From positions 1 to 64,000 of the forward strand of contig JAJXWI010000002.1 of the NCBI GenBank assembly GCA_021781705.1: a stretch of DNA of 64,000 nt, in the 5' to 3' direction. Positions 1 through 8,824 of this stretch are shown piece by piece; within the stretch, counting starts at the first letter, position 1, and every line of letters begins with the position of its first letter. This DNA is from a bacterium (GTDB lineage Bacteria > Verrucomicrobiota > Lentisphaeria > Victivallales > GWF2-38-69). The notes under the pieces are model-generated. The model had not been told where the DNA came from and ran no database searches. It was given only the letters and a program-made list of their open reading frames with translations. A program made the translations under genes and the position numbers.

Positions 1-1017
1 TCATGGCAATTTGCGCTCACCGCAGTTCTTTTTGAAGGAATAATTTTTATCATCCTGACCATGTGCAAAATTCGAGAAGCAATAGTAAACTGTTTTTCAT
101 CGGGATTAAAACATGCAATATCATGCGGCATAGGATTGTTCATTACATTCGTGGGGCTTATAAACGCAGGGATAGTCAAGACAGGAAACGGGGTTCCTTT
201 GCAGCTTGGCGACTTTAAATCTGCAGCCGTCCTACTGGCTATAGCCGGACTTATAGTTACGGGAGTCCTCCTTCAAAAAAACATAAAAGGATCTTTATTA
301 ATTTCTATCCTGATAATAACGGCAATAGGAATTCCATTAGGCGTCACAAAGTTTCAAAATGGATTTTCTCTGATAAGCATGCCTCCATCACTTTCTCCTA
401 TTTTTTGCAAATTTGAATGGCATAAAATATTCACAGCGGATATGGCTATGACCGTCATAGTGCTCCTTTTTATGGAGCTCTTCGATACTATAGGAACATT
501 GCTTGGGGTGGCGACAAGAGCAAAGCTGGTAGATTCAAAAGGCAATGTAAAAAATATAAAGCAAGCGTTAATGGCCGATGCCGTAGCAACAACCGCTGGA
601 GCCATTCTGGGAACCAGTACAGTTACTGCGTATGTAGAAAGCACAGCAGGCGTAGCAGAAGGAGGAAAAACCGGGCTTACAGCACTGACAATTGCAGTTC
701 TCTTCTTGGTATCATTGTTCATCTCTCCGATATTTTTGGCAATTCCGACATCAGCAACATCACCTATTTTAATAATTGTAGGTCTATTTATGCTTACACC
801 TATAAAGGAATTAAACTTTGGAGATTTTTCTGAGTCTATTCCATTTTTCCTGATAATGATAATGATGCCGTTTTCCTTCAGCATAGCTGACGGAATTGTA
901 ATAGGAACCTTGGCTTATGTGCTGCTAAAAACATTGAGCGGAAAAACAAAGGAGCTAAATGTGGTAATCATCATTCTGGCTATGCTATTTGCATCAAAGT
1001 TGATTTTTTTAGGATGA
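1..1017 (+). CDS. NCS2 family purine permease (AzgA/PbuG-like), 5' truncated
   Basis: This is the C-terminal part of an inner-membrane nucleobase permease of the NCS2/AzgA group, which imports guanine, hypoxanthine or adenine by proton symport. The frame is open from base 1, reading WQFALTAVLFEG before the first internal Met at 61, so the true start lies outside the window. Visible family features are the LKHAISCGIGLFITFVGL segment, the conserved EGGKTGLTALT stretch and the SFSIADGI motif near the C-terminus, with about eight hydrophobic segments. It converges on the sugar-gene cluster with only about 30 bases between the stop codons. The family call is firm; the preferred purine cannot be read from the sequence. 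Confidence 0.9.
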   Translation, partial: SWQFALTAVLFEGIIFIILTMCKIREAIVNCFSSGLKHAISCGIGLFITFVGLINAGIVKTGNGVPLQLGDFKSAAVLLAIAGLIVTGVLLQKNIKGSLLISILIITAIGIPLGVTKFQNGFSLISMPPSLSPIFCKFEWHKIFTADMAMTVIVLLFMELFDTIGTLLGVATRAKLVDSKGNVKNIKQALMADAVATTAGAILGTSTVTAYVESTAGVAEGGKTGLTALTIAVLFLVSLFISPIFLAIPTSATSPILIIVGLFMLTPIKELNFGDFSESIPFFLIMIMMPFSFSIADGIVIGTLAYVLLKTLSGKTKELNVVIIILAMLFASKLIFLG

Positions 1018-1049
1018 TTCTTCAGTTAAAAATTTATAAGAGTTCAACT

Positions 1050-2195
1050 CTAATTGCGACCTATATTCTGAATAATAGAGTCACATATAAATTCTATTTC
1101 TCTCATTGTTAATTCGTAAAAGCAAGGCAATCTCAGAAGGCATTTTGAAATCAGGTCTGTTACTGGCAGCAGTCTGCTTTGATCATGAAACATCTTCCCC
1201 ATAGGTGAAGAATGAAGCGGAACATAATGAAAAACTGCATTGATTCCATGAGATTTGAGGGATTCTATTAATTTTGAGCGAGCATCGAAAGAGTTCAAAA
1301 TTATGTAGAACATGTGTGCATTATGATAACACACTTCTGGAATATAAGGAATTGAAATAAGGCTTTTTTCTTCCAGGGGTTTTAAAAGTTTATAATACTT
1401 GTTCCAAATTTTATGCCTTTTACGTGTAATCTTTTCTGATTCCTCTAACTGAGCGCAAAGAAAAGCTGCTGTGATTTCTGATGCGACATAGCTTGAGCCG
1501 ATATCAACCCAAGTGTATTTGTCTAACTGTCCTTGAAAGAATTTTGAACGATTCGTTCCTTTTTCACGAATGATTTCGGCTCTTTCAATAAATCGTTCAT
1601 CATTTATTAACAGGGCTCCGCCCTCTCCCGAAATAAAATTTTTAGTTTCATGAAAGCTGTAGCATCCCAAGTGACCAATTGTGCCCAAATGCCTTCCTTT
1701 ATAAGTAGAACAAACACCCTGCGCAGCATCTTCAACCACTAATAAATTATATCTACTGGCAATATCCATAATTTTGTCCATTTCGCACGATACTCCAGCA
1801 TAATGAACAGGTACAATCGCCTTGGTTTTTGCTGTAATAAGCTCCTCAATCTTATTCTCGTCCATATTTTTAGTGTCTGGTAGTATATCAACAAAAATTG
1901 GTTTTGCGCCCCTTAGCACAAAAGCATTTGCTGTAGAAACAAAAGTAAATGAAGGAACAATAATTTCATCGCCTGGTTTGATATCGCATAGAATTGCGGC
2001 AATTTCCAATGCAGCAGTGCAGGAATGAACAAGCAATACTTTTTTAGCTTTAAACTGTTCTTCCATCCATTTACTGCATTTTTCTGTAAATGGGCCATTT
2101 CCAGCAAGATTGCCGTTCTGAACAGCTTGCGCTATGTTGTTAAGCTCTTTGCCTACTATAAAGGGCTTATTAAAAGGTATTTTATTTTTTTGCAT
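1050..2195 (-). CDS. rffA: dTDP-4-amino-4,6-dideoxygalactose transaminase (DegT/DnrJ family)
   Basis: This PLP-dependent aminotransferase is 381 residues, the normal family length. It converts dTDP-4-keto-6-deoxyglucose to dTDP-4-amino-4,6-dideoxygalactose (dTDP-Fuc4N) for surface polysaccharide. It reads very like E. coli WecE/RffA: PFNKPFIVG at the N-terminus, PSFTFVSTANAFVLRGAK, VPVHYAGVSCEMD, VVEDAAQGV, and the SFHETKN block whose lysine forms the Schiff base. Near the end MAVFHY/PLH of WecE is matched by NAVFHYVPLHSSP. It starts inside the end of the upstream methyltransferase (14-base overlap), so the two are co-transcribed. None of the other Fuc4N genes (rffC, rffT) is visible in the window, so the final sugar is unknown. 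Confidence 0.92.
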   Translation of the reverse strand: MQKNKIPFNKPFIVGKELNNIAQAVQNGNLAGNGPFTEKCSKWMEEQFKAKKVLLVHSCTAALEIAAILCDIKPGDEIIVPSFTFVSTANAFVLRGAKPIFVDILPDTKNMDENKIEELITAKTKAIVPVHYAGVSCEMDKIMDIASRYNLLVVEDAAQGVCSTYKGRHLGTIGHLGCYSFHETKNFISGEGGALLINDERFIERAEIIREKGTNRSKFFQGQLDKYTWVDIGSSYVASEITAAFLCAQLEESEKITRKRHKIWNKYYKLLKPLEEKSLISIPYIPEVCYHNAHMFYIILNSFDARSKLIESLKSHGINAVFHYVPLHSSPMGKMFHDQSRLLPVTDLISKCLLRLPCFYELTMREIEFICDSIIQNIGRN

Positions 2196-3000
2196 GAATA
2201 TAAAATCCTGAGGCTAATTTATCTGCATTTGGATATTTTTCGAAAATAATGTCCAAGTACTTTATGGGAAAGGTAAAAATCATTAATATAAGAAAGATAA
2301 TATCTTTTATGGTTCTATTGCCAAATGATAATACTAGAGATAGCCATTCTTGAAGAACCCAAAGCGCTCCAGATGTAGGTCCGGCGCCAATCCCTATTTC
2401 TACCTCCTTGAAATCTTTGAATAATTCTCTTGCTCCATTTTTAGTCCATCTATAATAATCATCCGGTGCTGCATGGAATGGGCTAACAAATGGCACAAAG
2501 CAAAAAATTTCACCAGAATCATTACAAACTCGTAACATTTCAGAAATAATTTTTTCAGGCTCTTTTGAGTGCTCTAGCATCGCAATATTGATTATATAAT
2601 CAACAGAACTGTCCTTGATCGGCAATGAATAGGCATCACAAACAATATCAACATTAGGGAAATCGAATAAATCACAATTGATAATATCTTCTCTTCCCAT
2701 GTAAGTATGCGGACCAGACCCAATCGATAAAATAATGTCGTTCTCTCTATGTTTTTTCAGCATTTTTTTTTGAAGAGAAATGAACATTCTAGACGGCTTA
2801 ACTGGCCCTAATAACGCCACTAATCCCAAATAAAGATTTCCCCATTTTTTCAAATATTCTTGAATTATTCCTATAAAAGAAGTCCCCGCTGAACATATAA
2901 ATTCTTTTTTATTATCGATAAATATAAAAAGGTCATTTCTTTCTGTGAGTGGCTTTGAATGTAATATTCTTCTGATTTTTTCTGATTTACTTTCTTTCAA
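2182..3000 (-). CDS. SAM-dependent class I methyltransferase (Methyltransf_11 type)
   Basis: A 272-residue putative methyltransferase. The Rossmann part is clear in the middle: ILSIGSGPHTY is the glycine-rich SAM-binding motif I, an acidic VDIVCDAYSLPIKD segment follows, then DYIINIAMLEHSKEP and an EMLRVCNDSGEIFCFVPF strand typical of Methyltransf_11 enzymes. About 90 N-terminal residues precede this core, and a hydrophobic stretch (IIFLILMIFTFPIKYL) near the C-terminus may touch the membrane. The start is TTG with AGAGG seven bases upstream; the nearest ATG is out of frame. It is translationally coupled to rffA, so modification of a sugar or glycan is the likely role, but the acceptor is unknown. 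Confidence 0.8.
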   Translation of the reverse strand: MKESKSEKIRRILHSKPLTERNDLFIFIDNKKEFICSAGTSFIGIIQEYLKKWGNLYLGLVALLGPVKPSRMFISLQKKMLKKHRENDIILSIGSGPHTYMGREDIINCDLFDFPNVDIVCDAYSLPIKDSSVDYIINIAMLEHSKEPEKIISEMLRVCNDSGEIFCFVPFVSPFHAAPDDYYRWTKNGARELFKDFKEVEIGIGAGPTSGALWVLQEWLSLVLSFGNRTIKDIIFLILMIFTFPIKYLDIIFEKYPNADKLASGFYIHAKK

Positions 3001-3082
3001 AATCCATCCTCTATAATAGTATGGCTAAATTAGCTTTGAACGGCATTACATTTATCACAATTATTTTCATTTCGTTTGTTTT

Positions 3083-4573
3083 TCATTCTAATTCTTCGAA
3101 AAGTTTTTTGGACTCCTTTTTAGGATTAGTAAGAGTCATTGAATCTGCTAATATTTTGATAAAAACTAAGGGATTTAGCGGGTATATTTTAGGAAAAATT
3201 TTGACGCTGGTTCTGTAAAGGATATACCAGGTACCAATTATGGAATATATCCAAGTTAAATTTATTCTGATTAAAATTTTAAGAAAAGGAACAAAACAAT
3301 CTGGCAACGAACAAAAAACTGAAGACAAATACATCATTCTAAGTTGGATATTTTTCTCTTGTTTTGTATAGCAGTTTAACTCTGACGTAAAAGAATATTT
3401 TGATTCAAGTTCAGAGTTTTTATCCAGGAGTCCCTTTTCTATTGCATACTTTGTCAATTCAGTTCCGGGGTACGGGCAAAAAATCCCAAAAGTTGGAACG
3501 GATAGCTTCAATTTTTTTGTGAATTTAAAAGAATAAAAATCATCAGTCAAAGTTGTACCTGGTATTCCAAACATAGTATTTCCATATGTTTTAATATTAT
3601 ATTTTCTTGCATACTCAAAGGACTTTATCACCATTTCATCCGATAAATTTCTCTTCAAAACATTATTTCGAATATCCTCATCTCCGGTTTCAATTGACAT
3701 ACCAATCGAATGGCATCCCGCCTTTGATAGAATCTTAGCCATGTCTTCTGTTAATGTATTCGACCTCATGAGACAGTAAAAAGGCAACCCTATTTCCCTT
3801 TTATATCTATCCAAGAAATCAATCAGCCAATTATCTATTTTATGGGCAAATGTATCGTCACCAAAACGAATAAGGTTTACAGGAGAATATTTTCCAATCA
3901 CATATTTTATTTCATCAATCACATTGTCAACAGATCTTCTTCGTAGAATATTACCATGCCCACAAAACATACTATTAAATGCATGGTTATGACAATAAGA
4001 ACAGTTATATGGGCATCCTCTCTGTGTCAAAAAAGATCTCAATCGTATAGAGCGATAATAGGGAACTGCATTAAAAATAAATTCACGGTCTACAAAAGGT
4101 AAGGAGTCTAGGTCGGTTATTAATTCTTTTTTAGTTAGCCCAAGGTTATAGTTTGTTTTACATAGTACATTTGGAATACCTGATAAATCTTTCCCTTCGT
4201 ATATGTTGTTAATAATATTCAATATCGCGTTGTCTCCCTCCCCAACACAAATTCCATCCAAATCGCATTTTGAGAGGATGTCAGGAAAGTATGTGGGGTG
4301 AGGCCCGCCCATTATCCTGATTATATGCTTATTGTTATTTTTTATCCAAGTTTTCACCAAAATGTCGGCTTCTATAAATGACTTTATATCAGGACTCATT
4401 GTGCTGTAACCAATGATGTCCGGCTGAAATTCTGCAATAGCTTTTAATACAGAGTGCCTTCTTAATGTTATTAGTTTTGTAATATGGTTATTTTTCTTAC
4501 AGATTGCAGACAACTGCATTAACCCGATCGGCTCGCTTAAAAATATATCAGAACTAACAAATAATATTTTCAT
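3083..4573 (-). CDS. B12-binding-domain radical SAM protein
   Basis: A 496-residue radical SAM enzyme with an N-terminal cobalamin-binding-like domain. The N-terminus (MKILFVSSDIFLSEPIGLMQL) and the IIGYSTMSPDI and RIMGGPHPTYFPDIL segments match the B12-binding fold of BchE/HpnJ-type proteins. The CxxxCxxC cluster motif is RGCPYNCSYCHNHAF, near residue 190. A later GMSIETGDEDIRNNVLKR motif is typical of Elp3/MiaB-like radical SAM barrels. The C-terminal 100 residues hold hydrophobic stretches. Such enzymes catalyse methylations or ring rearrangements on unreactive carbons. Its place next to rffA, a methyltransferase and an ArnE-like carrier suggests modification of a sugar or lipid carrier. 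The substrate is not known. Confidence 0.87.
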   Translation of the reverse strand: MKILFVSSDIFLSEPIGLMQLSAICKKNNHITKLITLRRHSVLKAIAEFQPDIIGYSTMSPDIKSFIEADILVKTWIKNNNKHIIRIMGGPHPTYFPDILSKCDLDGICVGEGDNAILNIINNIYEGKDLSGIPNVLCKTNYNLGLTKKELITDLDSLPFVDREFIFNAVPYYRSIRLRSFLTQRGCPYNCSYCHNHAFNSMFCGHGNILRRRSVDNVIDEIKYVIGKYSPVNLIRFGDDTFAHKIDNWLIDFLDRYKREIGLPFYCLMRSNTLTEDMAKILSKAGCHSIGMSIETGDEDIRNNVLKRNLSDEMVIKSFEYARKYNIKTYGNTMFGIPGTTLTDDFYSFKFTKKLKLSVPTFGIFCPYPGTELTKYAIEKGLLDKNSELESKYSFTSELNCYTKQEKNIQLRMMYLSSVFCSLPDCFVPFLKILIRINLTWIYSIIGTWYILYRTSVKIFPKIYPLNPLVFIKILADSMTLTNPKKESKKLFEELE

Positions 4574-4577
4574 TTTT

Positions 4578-4937
4578 TTACCTTGAACTTACAGCTACAC
4601 CAAGAATTATTAATATACATCCTGCGATCTTAGTCAATGTAAGAGGTTCATTGAATACGAGATAGCTTAACAGTAAAACTAATGCAAATGAAGTTGCAAG
4701 AAACGGATAAGCAACGCTTAATTCGAATTTTGTCATAGCAGCCATCCAGCACAATGCAGCTATAAAAGCGGCAACAAAACTAGATAGAATCCAGACATTT
4801 TTAAACTGTAATAACAACGTAATAATTTTAGAAAAAAATGAATCAGGAAGAACTCCTATCTTCGACATCTGCCATTTCATTACTATTTGGCCATAAACGG
4901 TAAAAACAATGGCTCCTAAGATGTAAAAGTATTTCAT
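4578..4937 (-). CDS. EamA/ArnE-like small multidrug-resistance-type membrane protein
   Basis: A 119-residue protein with four predicted membrane helices, the size and shape of the ArnE/ArnF and EmrE half-transporters. Visible landmarks are an N-terminal helix ending GQIVMKWQMSK, a central helix with AALCWMAAMTKFELSVAYPFLATSFALV, and a final helix with FNEPLTLTKIAGCILIILGV. The FELSVAYP and NEPL signatures are typical of ArnE-like members, which help flip undecaprenyl-phosphate-linked amino sugars across the inner membrane. It sits four bases upstream of the B12 radical SAM gene in the same transcription unit as an amino-sugar transaminase. No ArnF-like partner is visible here, so it may work as a homodimer. 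Confidence 0.78.
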   Translation of the reverse strand: MKYFYILGAIVFTVYGQIVMKWQMSKIGVLPDSFFSKIITLLLQFKNVWILSSFVAAFIAALCWMAAMTKFELSVAYPFLATSFALVLLLSYLVFNEPLTLTKIAGCILIILGVAVSSR

Positions 4938-5460
4938 TTTAGTATCACTTTAATGTCATTAGTTTCAGGTAAACTAGTACAAAATATATCTAAGATTAAA
5001 AAACTCTTAATATATTAATAAAATTATTAACATATTAAAAAGAATTTGAGCTGGCAACTATGTCAAGTTTACACCCCATTACACTGTATTATATTTTATC
5101 AACCTTTCAACTTTATTCCATGATATAGTTTTGAGAAAAGGCTAGCTCAAGTTTGTCAAAATAGTTTTCACTTGAGGCTAAGTCCTATTTTTTACAAATA
5201 CATCTCAAATCAACAGCCTAGCAGTTTGTCGGACTTTGCCATAAAGCTGCTAGCGATCATAAAGGGCAGGCATTTCCCGGCAACATTCCCGTCAAACTCG
5301 ATATTACACGCCACAGAATAAGGAGCGTACCTCAAAACCTTGTGAACACAGCGGGAAAAAATTCTGCAAAACTTGCAAAAACCATATTGAGTATATACTT
5401 TGATACCTTAAATTTATAGTCTTGCGGTATAACATGCGAACAAAAAGGGGATTGGACGTT
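4938..5460. other. Intergenic region of about 520 bp with a 10-bp hairpin
   Basis: This divergent intergenic stretch lies between the ArnE-like gene and the protease-like gene and holds no convincing gene. CTAGCAG at 5218-5224 and CTGCTAG at 5247-5253 form an inverted repeat that extends to about ten pairs with one G-T pair. No T-run follows, so it is not an obvious terminator. The left part is very AT-rich and probably carries the promoters of both flanking genes. It could contain a short mobile-element end, but I cannot name one. Confidence 0.4.
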
Positions 5461-8148
5461 ATGAAGAGTTTTAAATTAGGTCTTTTTATAATTATAAACT
5501 TGGCGTTAGGATGCCATTTGTTACTTGCGGTAGAATTTGACGTTAATAGTACCATACTAAACGACGATCCTGATAATGTTGTATTTTTAGAATCAATAGA
5601 TATGGAGGATAGAGTTGGTGCATATTTTCATTGGAGTAAAGGTGACTTACCATCTGCCCAAGGAAAAAATATAGGAATAATTAAAACTTCAATAAGAGGC
5701 TTATGCACTCCAGTATTTCCATTTCTTAGCACCTATAATGATTGGTATGTCATTCCAGTTTTATCTACCCAATTGGGAGCACGAGAAATTGCTACCGTAC
5801 CTAGATCTATTATTGACCCATTAGGAATTGATCCAAAGAATATAGATCTTTCTGTTGTAATTCAATGTACGCCTGTGCTAGAAAAACAATATGGTTTTGA
5901 CCATATTTTACTCCAACCACATCCTTATCTTCATGATTTTAGTGGCCCTTTCACTGCATATACAAGTACAAATACAAAATGTCATATGTTCAGATTAGAT
6001 GATAGAGGTGGAGTATTCCGTGAAGTAGCCTTAATTGGCGATCAAAATTGCATTTCTCATACTGATCAATTATCTGGAAATTCGCGCTGGATAGAAGGAA
6101 TTGATCCCACTAATATTAACTATGATGAATTTTATACATTCATTTCTGTTGTACAAGTTGGAACAACAACTAGAAATGATGGAAAAATAACAGTCCAAAC
6201 ACCCGGCAGAGTAGCAATTACTCTACATATACTAGTCCCGGGAATCTTTGTACAGCGTCCTAGTATTTTCTTGGAAATGCTCCCCCATGAAAACGTTACC
6301 ACTGCTATGTTTATAACAGCTTATGAAGCATATGCAAAAGCTAATGGGAATAGAGAGGATATCGTTGCTAGCCTGGAAGCATTGAAAGGACTTTTTACAT
6401 TGAGTCCTTCTGCCCCTACTTTACCGCCAAGTTCAGCAAAAACAACACCTGTCACAACCACTTCTCCATACGTAGACCAAACAGAAGTAGCCGCTACTAC
6501 TTGCTCTTCATTTGTTGACTTTTCACAAGCCTCTCCTCCTTTGTGTCCTGGTCCTAAAGAGTATTCTGATGAGACTAATCTTTTCATGGGGAAAGTTGCA
6601 GCTTATGGGGCACCTGCACAGTATTGGGGGTGGCATGCAGATATAAGATCTAATCCTTGGATAAAGTTTGAATTGACAACCCCTACTATGATATCTTCAT
6701 TTGGTTTTAAAGGCCAACCACTTGATGTCTATGGGCAGCAGAGAGCACCTAAAAATTTTATTCTTGAAGGTAGCATGGACGATAGGTTATGGACTCCATT
6801 ACTTAATATTTCAAATCATACTGTTGGTAACGCCGCAAATTGGAATGATTTCACTATTTCTAATCCAGGAATATACAAATTTTTAAAACTTACTGTCCGT
6901 GCTAATGGTGGTGATCTTACATATTTAATAATATCGCAGGTACGCATGTTGAAATATGTACCAACTGCATTGCCTTCGCTACAACAACCGTCGGGACTGG
7001 ATTGTGGAGTTTATACGGCATATAACTCAAAATTGTTCCTAGACCAGGTAACTTCTTCAGATATAGTATCTTTTTTTCAATCAAAAGCACAAGATAAAGC
7101 TGCTTTTTCTATCTTTCGTGACAATTTAAACATAGACCAAACAGAAGTGGCCGCTACTACTTGCTCTTCATTTGTTGACTTTTCACAAGCCGCTCCTCCT
7201 TTGCGTCCTGGTCCTAAAGAGTATTCTGATGAGACTAATCTTTTCATGGGGAAAGTTGCAGCTTATGGGGCACCTGCACAGTATTGGGGGTGGCATGCAG
7301 ATATAAGATCTAATCCTTGGATAAAGTTTGAATTAAAAACCCCTACTATAATATCTTCATTCGGTTTTAAAGGCCAACCACTTGATTGCTATGGACCACA
7401 GAGAGCACCCAGAAATTTTATTCTTGAAGGTAGTATGGACGATAGGTTATGGACTCCATTACTTAATATTTCAAATCATACTGTTGGTAACCCCACAAAC
7501 TGGAGTGATTTCACTATTTCTACTCCAGGCATATATAAATTTTTTAGACTTACTGTCACTGCTAATGGTGGTGATCCTACATATTTAATAATATCGCAAG
7601 TACGCATTTCCCCTTTTGGATCCAATTTGCAGGACCAAGATGTTATTGGCATATTTGAGCAAAGACATGTTTTTGCAAATCATCGTCAACAAATAGTGCT
7701 AGCATCTGGAGATCTATTCAAAGATGATGCTGGATTTCCTTCAACAATGAGACTGGAAAATAGATTAAGACAACATATAGAAGGAGCCAGCCAACTGGTT
7801 GCTGAATCGCGGGCAGAACTGCGAAGACTAGCTACTTCTACTAGCGGTACCAGTGGTGATGAAATAGCCCGTGCGAATATGACTATAAGCACATGTACTC
7901 CACTTATAAATCAAAACCAAAAGTTACTAGGCGCAATAACTGCCAAAACTGTACCTTATGTTGTTATGGTAGCAATAAAACCAGATAATAAGTGGCATGG
8001 AACTCAGCACTATGTAGCGTTTGGTATAAGAGATAACCACGGAACTATCGAGGTATACTATGCAGATTCATTAACTGCGACTTCTCCAGAGAAAACAGCG
8101 CATATTAACAGAATTGGAGAACTGCTAAAACAAGCATTTTCTCGTTAA
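5461..8148 (+). CDS. Secreted protein with two discoidin-like domains and permuted Ulp1/C48-like protease blocks
   Basis: An 895-residue secreted protein. I start it at 5461 because this Met begins a clean signal peptide (MKSFKLGLFIIINLALG, then CHLLLA); a Met 39 bases upstream would bury it. Residues about 24-338 are unrecognised. Residues about 339-495 and 559-715 are two nearly identical F5/8 type C (discoidin)-like domains (WIKFEL, SSFGFKG, NFILEGSMDD). Between them lies QQPSGLDCGVY with Cys515, closely like the Gln-Cys active-site block of yeast Ulp1 (QQPNGYDCGIY). Near the C-terminus HYVAFGIRDN (His850) and YYADSL (Asp869) match the Ulp1 His and Asp blocks (HWALGI, YVDSL). The family order is His, Asp, Gln, Cys; here the Cys block comes first. 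Whether it is active is unknown. It lies alone, in the opposite orientation to the glycan genes on both sides. Confidence 0.75.
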   Translation: MKSFKLGLFIIINLALGCHLLLAVEFDVNSTILNDDPDNVVFLESIDMEDRVGAYFHWSKGDLPSAQGKNIGIIKTSIRGLCTPVFPFLSTYNDWYVIPVLSTQLGAREIATVPRSIIDPLGIDPKNIDLSVVIQCTPVLEKQYGFDHILLQPHPYLHDFSGPFTAYTSTNTKCHMFRLDDRGGVFREVALIGDQNCISHTDQLSGNSRWIEGIDPTNINYDEFYTFISVVQVGTTTRNDGKITVQTPGRVAITLHILVPGIFVQRPSIFLEMLPHENVTTAMFITAYEAYAKANGNREDIVASLEALKGLFTLSPSAPTLPPSSAKTTPVTTTSPYVDQTEVAATTCSSFVDFSQASPPLCPGPKEYSDETNLFMGKVAAYGAPAQYWGWHADIRSNPWIKFELTTPTMISSFGFKGQPLDVYGQQRAPKNFILEGSMDDRLWTPLLNISNHTVGNAANWNDFTISNPGIYKFLKLTVRANGGDLTYLIISQVRMLKYVPTALPSLQQPSGLDCGVYTAYNSKLFLDQVTSSDIVSFFQSKAQDKAAFSIFRDNLNIDQTEVAATTCSSFVDFSQAAPPLRPGPKEYSDETNLFMGKVAAYGAPAQYWGWHADIRSNPWIKFELKTPTIISSFGFKGQPLDCYGPQRAPRNFILEGSMDDRLWTPLLNISNHTVGNPTNWSDFTISTPGIYKFFRLTVTANGGDPTYLIISQVRISPFGSNLQDQDVIGIFEQRHVFANHRQQIVLASGDLFKDDAGFPSTMRLENRLRQHIEGASQLVAESRAELRRLATSTSGTSGDEIARANMTISTCTPLINQNQKLLGAITAKTVPYVVMVAIKPDNKWHGTQHYVAFGIRDNHGTIEVYYADSLTATSPEKTAHINRIGELLKQAFSR
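6473..6947 (+). repeat. 475-bp direct repeat, copy 1 (discoidin domain A)
   Basis: This copy aligns without gaps to 7133-7607 at a constant offset of 660 bases (220 codons). Only scattered base differences separate them, so the duplication is recent or kept similar by gene conversion. It encodes the first discoidin-like domain of the secreted protein. Confidence 0.95.
7133..7607 (+). repeat. 475-bp direct repeat, copy 2 (discoidin domain B)
   Basis: Second copy of the repeat at 6473-6947, in the same orientation and the same reading frame. The 185 bases between the copies (6948-7132) encode the Gln-Cys block of the protease-like region. Both copies end at TACGCAT, after which the sequences diverge completely. 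Confidence 0.95.
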
Positions 8149-8181
8149 AGTAGATTTAAAATCATAAAATATAAAAATGTT

Positions 8182-8796
8182 TCATTTTGCTCTTTGTTCA
8201 TTACAATACAGTGACCCGGCTTTTACGAAAGAATTAGCTGGTACGGAATTGTGATCCACTATTATGGCGCCGGCGCCAATAAATGTATTTCTGCCAACAT
8301 TCACAAAACCGCAAATTGTAACATTCGGTGATATAAAACAATTTTCTCCTATATGGGAGTCGTGATTAAGAACGGCACCTGGCCAAATAACAGAACTATC
8401 TCCTACTGTAGTATTAACATCCACAATAGCTCCTGCCATAATGATAGCACCATCATCAATATTTTCATAATTTCTCACATACGCAGCAGGATGTATAATA
8501 GACGGGGTGTGATATCCAGCATTACGTACTTTCTCATAGACACTCCAGCGTTCTTTCATATATTTATATCCGATACCTATAACTATATTATATTTGTCGG
8601 GAGTGTATTTTGATATGATATCCTCAAATGTGCCCAATACTCCTTTATTTCGAGGGAAAAAGTCGTCTATAAATCCCACAACCTCTTTTTCTGTCTGTTC
8701 AAGAATATCTTTCAAAACGGAAGAAAAGTCTGTTGATCCATATATTAGGTACTTATTTATATTTCCACTTTTCCTATTTTTCCTATCTACCATCAT
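8182..8796 (-). CDS. NeuD/PglD-type sugar O- or N-acyltransferase (hexapeptide repeat)
   Basis: A 204-residue left-handed beta-helix acyltransferase of the NeuD/PglD group, which uses acetyl-CoA to acetylate sialic acid, a UDP-4-amino-sugar or similar. The N-terminal Rossmann-like part (KYLIYGSTDFSSVL, VVGFIDD) binds the nucleotide sugar in PglD. The second half carries hexapeptide turns: IIMAGAIVDVNTTVGDSSVI, NHDSHIGENCFI, NVTICGFVNVGRNTFIGAGA. NHDSHIGENC contains the catalytic His of the family. I start at the ATG at 8796, seven bases after GGGG; a TTG one codon earlier is possible. It is followed on the same strand by nothing until the protease-like gene, with which it converges. The real acceptor sugar is unknown. 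Confidence 0.87.
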   Translation of the reverse strand: MMVDRKNRKSGNINKYLIYGSTDFSSVLKDILEQTEKEVVGFIDDFFPRNKGVLGTFEDIISKYTPDKYNIVIGIGYKYMKERWSVYEKVRNAGYHTPSIIHPAAYVRNYENIDDGAIIMAGAIVDVNTTVGDSSVIWPGAVLNHDSHIGENCFISPNVTICGFVNVGRNTFIGAGAIIVDHNSVPANSFVKAGSLYCNEQRAK

Positions 8797-8824
8797 CAAA
8801 CATCCCCTTGTTATAGGCTAAAAT

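Noticed and set aside
354-884. Long antisense frame inside the purine permease
   Set aside because: It lies fully inside a clear permease gene and has no family features. It is a shadow of codon bias.
7686-7892. Antisense frame in the protease-like gene
   Set aside because: It is a shadow frame without a start signal or domain.
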